From positions 1 to 5,610 of the forward strand of contig JBFFTZ010000183.1 in assembly GCA_041571575.1 (NCBI GenBank): DNA of 5,610 nucleotides, written 5' to 3'. Shown in pieces: positions 1 to 4,994 of the stretch. The stretch comes from CAKZML01 sp041571575 (GTDB lineage: Bacteria; Pseudomonadota; Gammaproteobacteria; Steroidobacterales; BM003). The translations under genes were made by a program, and so were the position numbers. How positions within the stretch are numbered: position 1 is the stretch's first letter; each line of letters starts with the position of its first letter. The notes under the pieces were generated by a model that did not search any database, was not told the origin of the DNA, and saw nothing but the letters and a program-made list of their open reading frames with translations.

Positions 1-293
1 ACCAGCATTTCTTCCAGGTACTTACCAAACTTGGCGCCAAAAAAGGACGAGACCACATTGCCATAGGAGTTGGTGATCACTGACATCATGATCAGTCCCG
101 GGGCGATGTATTGCATGTATTCAAAGCCATCCATCAGGCCGATACGCCGGCCGATGAGGTTGCCAAAAATAATTAAATACAGGGTCATCGTAATGGCTGG
201 CGGCAACAAGGTCTGCATCCAGATTCGCAGTATCCGGGACAATTCCTTCAGTACGATGGTCTGAAAACCAATCCAGTTTTCCCTGTACCTCAT
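1..293 (-). CDS. yadH: YadH-type ABC-2 exporter permease, N-terminal part (cut by window edge)
   Basis: This is the membrane subunit of an ABC-2 exporter, acting in the inner membrane with the ATPase encoded just upstream. Ninety-seven complete codons are visible and the C-terminus lies outside the window. The protein begins MRYRENW. It then has the segment RIWMQTLLPPAITMTLY (about residues 23-39), leading into a first hydrophobic span to about residue 47 (IIFGNLIG). A second hydrophobic span (IAPGLIMMSVITN) lies near residues 63-75 and is followed by SSFFGAKF (82-89). From memory these segments match E. coli YadH almost residue for residue. The ATG at 293-291 overlaps the yadG stop (ATGA), and a GGAGGG ribosome site lies at 305-300 inside the end of yadG, so translation is probably coupled. 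The family is recognised confidently. The exported substrate is not known from the sequence. Confidence 0.93.
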   Translation of the reverse strand, partial: MRYRENWIGFQTIVLKELSRILRIWMQTLLPPAITMTLYLIIFGNLIGRRIGLMDGFEYMQYIAPGLIMMSVITNSYGNVVSSFFGAKFGKYLEEML

Positions 294-1237
294 GACTTGC
301 CCTCCGCCGCGGCCTGCTGCCTTCCGGCGCGATTCTCCACCAGGCCCATGAACAACTCCTCAAGGCGGTTGCTCTTGTTACGCATACTCTGCACGACGAT
401 ATCCCGACTACTGAGCTGGGCAAACAGCGAACTGATTCCCCGCTGTCCGGTGATTTCCACTTCCAGGACTTCCTCGTCCACCAGGTGGCAAAGATAGCCA
501 TCAAGCTCCGGGGCCACGGCTATCGGCGAGCGCAGGTTCAACAACACAACTTCCTTGTGCAGCTTGCGCAGCAAACGATCCATGCGGTTGTGTTCGATAA
601 TCTGGCCCTGGTCGATAATCGCAATGTTGCGACACAGATTCTCGGCCTCTTCCAGGTAGTGGGTAGTCAAGATAATAGTGGTTCCGGCTTCATTGATGCC
701 CCGCACGAAGTCCCACATGGAGCGACGTATCTCGATGTCCACACCGGCGGTGGGCTCATCCAGGATCAGCAGCCTTGGTTCATGAACCAGTGCCCGGGCG
801 ATCATCAGGCGGCGTTTCATACCGCCGGATAGACTGCGGGATATCTGGTCGCGCTTTTCCCAAAGCTCAAGTTGTCGGAGATATTTCTCGGCGCGACGGC
901 AGGCCTCCGCCCTGGGAATTCCGTAATACCCGGCCTGGTTAACAACGATATTGAAGACTTTTTCGAACTGGTTGAAATTGATTTCCTGGGGGACGACTCC
1001 GATCATGGATTTGGCGACTTCCAGTTCCAGGTCTATGTCATGACCGAAGATTTCCACCCGCCCGGCAGTCTTGTTTACCAGGGAGGTAATGATGCCGATG
1101 GCCGTGGTCTTTCCCGCCCCATTGGGACCGAGAAGCGCAAAGAAATCTCCCTCCTCCACCTCGAGATTGATGCCATCCAGGGCTCGCACGCCATTGGCGT
1201 AGACTTTTTCCAGTCCGGTCAGTGAGAGGGCTTTCAT
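290..1237 (-). CDS. yadG: YadG-type ABC-2 exporter ATP-binding protein
   Basis: This is the cytoplasmic ATPase that powers the YadH permease encoded immediately downstream. All nucleotide-binding motifs are present: Walker A GPNGAGKT (residues 37-44), Q-loop VPQE with Q84, signature LSGGM (136-140), Walker B LLILDE (156-161) with the catalytic Glu, and the H-loop His193 in LTTHYLEEAE. Residues after about 230 form the C-terminal extension of this subfamily, ending in a conserved MRNKSNRLEELF stretch (285-296) also remembered in E. coli YadG. At 315 residues it is close to the E. coli protein, with a slightly longer tail. The start at 1237 is supported by GCGAGGA at 1247-1241. It lies 87 nt downstream of the regulator-like gene on the same strand. 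The gap between them has only a weak promoter-like match, so cotranscription is possible. The transported substrate is unknown. Confidence 0.95.
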   Translation of the reverse strand: MKALSLTGLEKVYANGVRALDGINLEVEEGDFFALLGPNGAGKTTAIGIITSLVNKTAGRVEIFGHDIDLELEVAKSMIGVVPQEINFNQFEKVFNIVVNQAGYYGIPRAEACRRAEKYLRQLELWEKRDQISRSLSGGMKRRLMIARALVHEPRLLILDEPTAGVDIEIRRSMWDFVRGINEAGTTIILTTHYLEEAENLCRNIAIIDQGQIIEHNRMDRLLRKLHKEVVLLNLRSPIAVAPELDGYLCHLVDEEVLEVEITGQRGISSLFAQLSSRDIVVQSMRNKSNRLEELFMGLVENRAGRQQAAAEGKS

Positions 1238-1324
1238 CGATCCTCGCGAAAATGATCATCAAAGCAGGTAAGTGTAGCAGTGGGCGCTCATTCAGATAAC
1301 CGCCGATCGGTGCTGGCGAACAAA

Positions 1325-1909
1325 TCATTTCCCGGATCGTTGGCTAACAAACTGGGCACTCCAGGCCCTGGCAACCTCCCAGCCCTTGTCCCCCGGGTCG
1401 CGGACACTGCACAGCAGGTCTGGCCAGAACCTGGGATGGGCCCACATCCTCAACGTTACCGCCGGCTTACACGCCAATGTGGCTCTCACCACATCGGCCA
1501 GGCTAAGTGAACCGAGCTCAAGTACTCGCTCCCTTGACCAACCCAATATCAACGCCGCAGCCATCGGACTGGTCTGGCTAAGGTGCCAGGCGTAACTGGA
1601 CGCAACCAGGCCAAACTCACGGACCATCAGGTCATCTGCGCTGTCGTCCGGGAACCTTGCCTGTTCGGCAACCCCCATGAGCTGAGCCGGGCGGGTATCG
1701 AGTTTTAAAGAGAACAGCGCGGCACGGGCGGTGCACAACAATTCAGCCTGGTCTGGATCCAGTCCGGTGATCATTTCCGACAGGCCGCTTCGACAATCCA
1801 GCCGGCTGGCCATTCCCGAGCCCTGGCAATGGTGAATCAACGCCAGAAATGCCGCATTCAAGCGGCGCAGCTCTCCGAAAGCCCGCCGGTCCAAAACCTC
1901 CCTTTCCAT
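1325..1909 (-). CDS. Putative FlhD-like protein with two FlhD-related halves
   Basis: This is a 194-residue soluble protein with no membrane segment or signal peptide. It is not recognised with certainty. Two stretches resemble the conserved core of FlhD. The first is about residues 16-71, starting RLNAAFLALI and running through GLSEMITGLDPDQAELL to ALFSLKLD. It matches the FlhD pattern of an LNxSYLLLAQ helix, then EEMA, then a segment ending CxFRFD. The second is about residues 104-165, with AWHLSQTSPMAAALILGWS, LSLADVV and TLRMW, and again looks like the ASAMFRLGI and LTLPQMVKL segments of FlhD. E. coli FlhD is a single unit of about 116 residues, so this would be a tandem fusion. The divergent neighbour is a clear FlhC-family gene, which supports a partner role. 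The start at 1909 has a purine-rich GGAAGGGGG upstream (1923-1915). Existence as a gene is fairly sure. The FlhD relationship is inference from remembered sequence. Confidence 0.72.
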   Translation of the reverse strand: MEREVLDRRAFGELRRLNAAFLALIHHCQGSGMASRLDCRSGLSEMITGLDPDQAELLCTARAALFSLKLDTRPAQLMGVAEQARFPDDSADDLMVREFGLVASSYAWHLSQTSPMAAALILGWSRERVLELGSLSLADVVRATLACKPAVTLRMWAHPRFWPDLLCSVRDPGDKGWEVARAWSAQFVSQRSGK

Positions 1910-1943
1910 GCCCCACCCCCTTCCATTTCAACAGGAATAGAAC

Positions 1944-1971
1944 ATTAAACACTGTTTTTGCTTGATGCAAA
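1944..1971 (-). promoter_or_regulatory. Candidate sigma70-type promoter for the FlhD-like gene
   Basis: Read on the minus strand, TTTGCA (1971-1966) and TTTAAT (1949-1944) are separated by 16 bp. They match the -35 and -10 consensus at four and five of six positions. Transcription would start near 1937, giving a short leader before the ATG at 1909. The match is moderate and the region is AT-rich, so chance resemblance is possible. Confidence 0.38.
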
Positions 1972-1979
1972 AGACATTA

Positions 1980-1997
1980 TTGGGCTTTTTAACCCAA
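1980..1997. repeat. Interrupted palindrome TTGGG...CCCAA in the divergent control region
   Basis: TTGGG at 1980-1984 pairs with CCCAA at 1993-1997. If the C at 1985 is bulged, the arms extend by TT/AA and leave a three-base centre. It sits between the two candidate promoters of the divergent regulator genes, where an operator would be expected. It is too short and internally T-rich to act as a terminator, because there is no T-run after the second arm. Confidence 0.45.
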
Positions 1998-2005
1998 ATA
2001 TAGTA
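1995..2005 (+). repeat. Direct repeat copy 1, CAAATATAGTA
   Basis: This 11-bp element recurs at 2024-2034 with one mismatch (CAAATAgAGTA), 29 bp start to start. It overlaps the position where a -35 box would lie relative to the TATAAT at 2017-2022. The AAATA-plus-AG core resembles the AAATA(A/G)CG half of the published FlhD4C2 box as I remember it. That resemblance is suggestive only. Confidence 0.5.
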
Positions 2006-2016
2006 TTTTTACTTCA

Positions 2017-2022
2017 TATAAT
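2017..2022 (+). promoter_or_regulatory. Perfect -10 box TATAAT upstream of the FlhC-family gene
   Basis: TATAAT at 2017-2022 matches the sigma70 -10 consensus at all six positions. At the usual 17-bp spacing the -35 position reads CCAAAT (1994-1999), which is a poor match. A strong -10 with no -35 is typical of promoters that need an activator. Transcription would start near 2029, about 50 nt before the gene's ATG. Confidence 0.5.
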
Positions 2023-2023
2023 T

Positions 2024-2034
2024 CAAATAGAGTA
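2024..2034 (+). repeat. Direct repeat copy 2, CAAATAGAGTA
   Basis: This is the second copy of the 11-bp element, just downstream of the TATAAT box and covering the expected transcription start. Together the two copies bracket the -10 element, a layout that fits binding by a regulator, possibly the product of the adjacent gene itself. Confidence 0.5.
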
Positions 2035-2078
2035 AAAGCTCGACTATCACATCACACACTACTCCAGGAGAAGCCAGT

Positions 2079-2633
2079 ATGAGGCCTACACTAACCCGCT
2101 ACACTCGCGAGCAGTCTCGCAAGGACCTGGCCATCAGAATGATCGGTCACGAGGTCAGGACCTACTTGATCCGCCGCTGCACCGGCCTGAGCGAAGATCG
2201 GATACGCAAGCTCTACAACGTCTATTTCCGCCAGGACGGCTGCCTGGTAACCCGGCATCGTGGCAAGACGCCCAGGCAACCCGAGTATTTTACCCGCAAT
2301 CTCACGGCGCAACTGGAGGCAACGACATTTATCCGGGTCTGCCTGGCCGCCGGCATCATCAGGTTCAGCGAGCAAGGCAGGACCACCCCGGCACTGCCCG
2401 CATCCGGCGCAGAGTACGGACAAAAGTTCTGCGACGCCTACGAGGCGTACATGGTCCTGCACAACCCCCCCGGGCTGAGCTTTGAGCGCGCCTGGAACCT
2501 GATCGATGCGCTTTGCAGAGGACACGTGGTCGGTATGACAAATTGCCGCCGGTGCGAAGTGTCATTCTTGCGGGACACGCTGGACGCCAATGACGTTGTC
2601 TGCCCGGCTTGCTGCCTCGGCCCCCTGCAATGA
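2079..2633 (+). CDS. FlhC-family transcriptional activator
   Basis: This is a cytoplasmic DNA-binding protein of the FlhC family. In enterobacteria FlhC joins FlhD as a FlhD4C2 complex that switches on flagellar class II promoters. The 184 residues are close to the 192 of E. coli FlhC. The segment LSEDRIRKLYNVY (37-49) matches the FlhC helix-turn-helix (LSRGRLIKLYKE). The C-terminal part LSFERAWNLIDAL (133-145) matches LALTRAWTLVRFV of E. coli FlhC. Next comes a zinc site with Cys156, Cys159, Cys175 and Cys178 (C-x2-C-x15-C-x2-C, one residue shorter between pairs than I recall for E. coli). The ATG at 2079 follows AGGAG (2066-2070) by eight bases. The middle region (50-130) is divergent. The gene stands divergent from its candidate partner rather than in a flhDC operon, and no flagellar gene is in view, so its targets may not be flagellar. 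Confidence 0.87.
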   Translation: MRPTLTRYTREQSRKDLAIRMIGHEVRTYLIRRCTGLSEDRIRKLYNVYFRQDGCLVTRHRGKTPRQPEYFTRNLTAQLEATTFIRVCLAAGIIRFSEQGRTTPALPASGAEYGQKFCDAYEAYMVLHNPPGLSFERAWNLIDALCRGHVVGMTNCRRCEVSFLRDTLDANDVVCPACCLGPLQ

Positions 2634-2707
2634 ACATTTCGATTCCAGACAGCCATGGCAGACCCGGAGCCGAAAAGGTACTCTCAATGTAATCCGGCAC
2701 ATCTCAT

Positions 2708-2714
2708 GGAGGAG
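2708..2714 (+). promoter_or_regulatory. Strong ribosome-binding site that fixes the rraA start
   Basis: GGAGGAG at 2708-2714 lies seven bases before the ATG at 2722. It decides the start in favour of 2722 over the longer open frame, which extends back to an ATG at 2590 inside the FlhC-family gene. Confidence 0.85.
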
Positions 2715-2721
2715 CCAGAAC

Positions 2722-3204
2722 ATGGACTGGTGTACCGCCGACTTATGCGACAGTTTCAGCGAAGAACTACAAATAGCCCAGCCGCTATTCCGGGCCTATG
2801 GCGGGGCCGCCCGCTTTCACGGGCTGGCAGCCACCGTAAAGGTTTTCGAAGACAATTCCCTGGTGCGCGAGGCATTTGAGAGCGACGGACTGGGAAGAAT
2901 CCTGGTGGTGGACGGAGCCGGTTCGCTGCGCTGCGCGCTGGTGGGAGACATGCTGGCAAAGCTGGCTATCGACAACGGCTGGGCCGGGGCTATCGTGAAC
3001 GCCCCGATACGCGACAGCAGAGTCATTGGCGAGATGCCAATTGGCATCCGCGCCCTGGGAACCTGTCCCCTGAAGAGCGTAAAACTAGGCGCCGGGGAGA
3101 AAGAGTTGCCAGTGCAATTCGCCGGCGTATCCATCAGACCGGGAGACTGGGTGTACGCGGATGAAGACGGAATAGTCATCGCTACTCGCGAGTTACCGCT
3201 TTGA
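2722..3204 (+). CDS. rraA: RraA-family protein, probable 4-hydroxy-4-methyl-2-oxoglutarate aldolase / RNase E regulator type
   Basis: This 160-residue protein belongs to the RraA family; E. coli RraA has 161. The start MDWCTADLCDSF parallels E. coli MKYDTSELCDIY. The segments YGGAARF (26-32), TVKVFEDNSLV (38-48) and RILVVDGAGSLRCALVGD (59-76) are family hallmarks. In E. coli RraA binds RNase E and lowers its activity. Relatives in other bacteria are divalent-metal aldolases that cleave 4-hydroxy-4-methyl-2-oxoglutarate and decarboxylate oxaloacetate. The aldolase motif is intact here: Gly75-Asp76, twenty residues, then Arg97-Asp98. The matching position after Arg is Gln in E. coli RraA as I recall it, so catalysis is plausible in this protein. 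The gene follows the FlhC-family gene by 88 nt, with no clear terminator between, and overlaps nudC by four bases. The family is certain. Which role dominates in the cell is inferred. Confidence 0.92.
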   Translation: MDWCTADLCDSFSEELQIAQPLFRAYGGAARFHGLAATVKVFEDNSLVREAFESDGLGRILVVDGAGSLRCALVGDMLAKLAIDNGWAGAIVNAPIRDSRVIGEMPIGIRALGTCPLKSVKLGAGEKELPVQFAGVSIRPGDWVYADEDGIVIATRELPL

Positions 3205-4151
3205 CTGACGCATTGAAAACTCCCGCAATTCCTGCAGCCAACTCCTTTGCAGCAGCCCCGGTGGACCGGGCCGCCCACCTGCGCAAGGATGCTGCATGGC
3301 TGTCCCAGGCCATGCAGCAAGAGGATTCCCGGTTCCTGCCCCTGTCAGACGGCCGCAGCCTGGTGAACAACCAGGGCACGCCACGGCCTTGTATGCTGGA
3401 CAGCGCCCGGGTCCGGGACATCGGAGTGACTGGCGATCGCCTGACCTTCCTGGGCCTGTGGGAAGACCGCGCCACCTTCGCATTCGAAGCGCTGGACAGC
3501 GAGATGGATGCCCTCGCCGAACACGGCGAGTTCATGGATCTTTACAGTCTGGCCTACTCACTGGACGCCAACACCTCGGCAGTGCTGGGCTATGCCAGGG
3601 CGGTATTGCTCTGGCAGCAACGCCACCCCCATTGCAGCCGCTGCGGCGAGTCGGTGAATTTCGAGCTCGGCGGTCATGTACTGGCTTGTTCCAACCCGGA
3701 CTGCGGCAAACACCAGTTTCCCCGCCTGGACCCTGCGATCATCGTGCTGGTGGAAGACGGAGAACGCTGCCTGCTGGGAAGACAAGCCACCTGGCCCGCC
3801 CTGCGCTATTCCACGATTGCCGGCTTTGTTGAACCAGGGGAAAGCCTGGAGGATGCAGTAATCAGGGAGGTGTATGAGGAAACCGGCGTACGCGTGCATT
3901 CACCACGCTATCATTCTTCCCAACCATGGCCCTTTCCCTCATCCCTGATGCTGGGCTTTACCGCCACCGCCAACTCCACCGAAATCCGGCTCATTGACGA
4001 AGAACTGGAGGATGCGCGGTGGTTCAGCCGAGAGGAACTGGCCTCGGAAATCATCAAGCTTCCCCCCTCTCTGTCGATTTCCTACCGGCTGATCCAGGCC
4101 TGGCACGATGCCGGTTCCGACACGCCCCTGGCCGAAATACGCGCCTGGTAG
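3201..4151 (+). CDS. nudC: NAD(H) pyrophosphatase, NudC-type Nudix hydrolase
   Basis: This enzyme hydrolyses NADH to NMNH and AMP. E. coli NudC also removes NAD caps from RNA. The 316 residues comprise an N-terminal Nudix-like domain (about 15-135), a zinc ribbon with Cys145, Cys148, Cys163 and Cys168, and the catalytic Nudix domain. The Nudix box spans 208-230 (GFVEPGESLEDAVIREVYEE, then TGV), with the metal-binding REVYEE core intact. The NudC-specific motif SQPWPFPSS is at 240-248. It is longer than E. coli NudC (257 residues), like many homologues with a full N-terminal domain. The start is TTG at 3201, whose last two bases are shared with the rraA stop TGA. Family-conserved residues VDRAAHLRKD (21-30) require a start well before the first internal ATG at 3312. 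A TTG at 3213 is an alternative. No clear ribosome site precedes either, which suggests coupling to rraA. Confidence 0.95.
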   Translation: MTDALKTPAIPAANSFAAAPVDRAAHLRKDAAWLSQAMQQEDSRFLPLSDGRSLVNNQGTPRPCMLDSARVRDIGVTGDRLTFLGLWEDRATFAFEALDSEMDALAEHGEFMDLYSLAYSLDANTSAVLGYARAVLLWQQRHPHCSRCGESVNFELGGHVLACSNPDCGKHQFPRLDPAIIVLVEDGERCLLGRQATWPALRYSTIAGFVEPGESLEDAVIREVYEETGVRVHSPRYHSSQPWPFPSSLMLGFTATANSTEIRLIDEELEDARWFSREELASEIIKLPPSLSISYRLIQAWHDAGSDTPLAEIRAW

Positions 4152-4224
4152 TTAGACGCCGGTCGATTCCAGCATCTTGCGGTATGCTTGAACTCCTTCC
4201 AACACTGCGAACCCACTCTTTGTC

Positions 4225-4989
4225 ATGTGCCTGATTACCTTTGCCTGGCGCACCTTGCCGGAATCACCCCTGGTATTCCTTGGCAATCGCGATGAATTCC
4301 ACCGGCGGCCCTCGGCCCCGGCCCACTGGTGGGACAATCCCGCAGGCATCCTGGCAGGCAGGGATCTACAGGCCGATGGAACCTGGCTTGGAGTAAACCG
4401 CCAGGGGCGTTTCGCCGTGGTGACAAATTTCAGAGAAGGTGGCAGTGAGCCGGCAAAGCGCTCACGGGGCGAACTGGTAACCCGGTTCCTGGAAGGCATG
4501 GACAGCGACGCCCACTGGAACAGCCTGCACGAACAGGCCGATGACTACGCCGGCTTCAACCTGATTTTTTACGACGGTGAAAGCCTGGGGTATTTCAGTA
4601 ACCGGGGTATGCACAGGCGATCCCTGGAACCCGGCCTGTACGCCCTGAGCAATCATTTTCTGGATACGCCGTGGCCCAAGGTCACGCGCCTGAAAAAAGC
4701 CCTGACCGAGCAACTGCAAGTACGCTGGAGCGAGGAGGCCATGCTGGATCTCATGCGCGACCGGCAGCCGGCCCCCGACGAAGACCTGCCGGACACCGGC
4801 ATAGGCAAGCAATGGGAACGAATGCTGTCGCCTGCGTTCATAGTGAGTGAAGAATATGGCACCCGGTGCACCAGCCTGGTTCGCCAGGATCAGCACGGAG
4901 AATTCAGTTTCACTGAAAGAAGCTTCGACCGCGACGGTCTGCCCACCACCACCCGACAGTTCACGTTTTCCCCCGACCAGGACACCTGA
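4225..4989 (+). CDS. NRDE-family protein (TANGO2 homologue)
   Basis: This 254-residue protein is of the NRDE/TANGO2 family, whose bacterial members are poorly characterised. Eukaryotic TANGO2 has been linked to heme trafficking and lipid metabolism. Family hallmarks are the MCLITF start, the NRDE motif at 21-24, GRD at 45-47, GTWLG at 52-56, TNFR at 67-70, YAGFNL at 108-113 and LSNHFLDTPWPKV at 141-153. The conserved Cys2 becomes N-terminal after Met removal, consistent with the Ntn-hydrolase-like fold proposed for this family. Whether this one is an enzyme is not known. The ATG at 4225 lacks a clear ribosome site and is chosen because the family begins MCxI. It lies 73 nt after nudC and five bases before the peptidase gene, so it is probably in the same transcript. 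The bacterial role is unknown. Confidence 0.93.
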   Translation: MCLITFAWRTLPESPLVFLGNRDEFHRRPSAPAHWWDNPAGILAGRDLQADGTWLGVNRQGRFAVVTNFREGGSEPAKRSRGELVTRFLEGMDSDAHWNSLHEQADDYAGFNLIFYDGESLGYFSNRGMHRRSLEPGLYALSNHFLDTPWPKVTRLKKALTEQLQVRWSEEAMLDLMRDRQPAPDEDLPDTGIGKQWERMLSPAFIVSEEYGTRCTSLVRQDQHGEFSFTERSFDRDGLPTTTRQFTFSPDQDT

Positions 4990-4994
4990 CAAAA

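Larger units (their letters stand above)
2007..2037. repeat. Inverted repeat TTTTACT / AGTAAAA flanking the -10 box
   Basis: TTTTACT at 2007-2013 is the exact reverse complement of AGTAAAA at 2031-2037, with 17 bp between. The TATAAT at 2017-2022 lies inside the spacer. The AT-only arms and long loop make a stable RNA hairpin unlikely, so a DNA-level operator is the better reading. The right arm partly overlaps direct repeat copy 2. Confidence 0.42.

Noticed and set aside
485..1225. Long open frames on the plus strand opposite yadG
   Set aside because: They are antisense to a certain ABC ATPase gene, have no recognisable domain and no ribosome site. They are by-products of codon bias in GC-rich DNA.
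2007..2037. TTTTACT/AGTAAAA as a transcription terminator
   Set aside because: The arms are only 7 bp, AT-rich, with a 17-base loop and no following T-run. The position upstream of a gene start fits an operator better.
1325..2633. Calling the pair the flagellar master regulator flhDC
   Set aside because: No flagellar or chemotaxis gene is in the window, the gene order differs from flhDC, and the FlhC-family middle region is divergent. Only the family relationship can be supported.
2590..2721. Longer 204-residue reading of the RraA gene starting at 2590
   Set aside because: It would overlap the FlhC-family gene and add 44 residues with no family similarity. The GGAGGAG at 2708-2714 and the 161-residue E. 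coli homologue both point to 2722.
2817..3535. Minus-strand open frames opposite rraA and nudC
   Set aside because: No motif or family resemblance, and they overlap two well-supported genes. Treated as shadows.
3296..3832. 178-residue plus-strand frame inside nudC
   Set aside because: It is an out-of-frame shadow rich in Arg, Gly and Pro, while the nudC frame carries the zinc ribbon and Nudix box.
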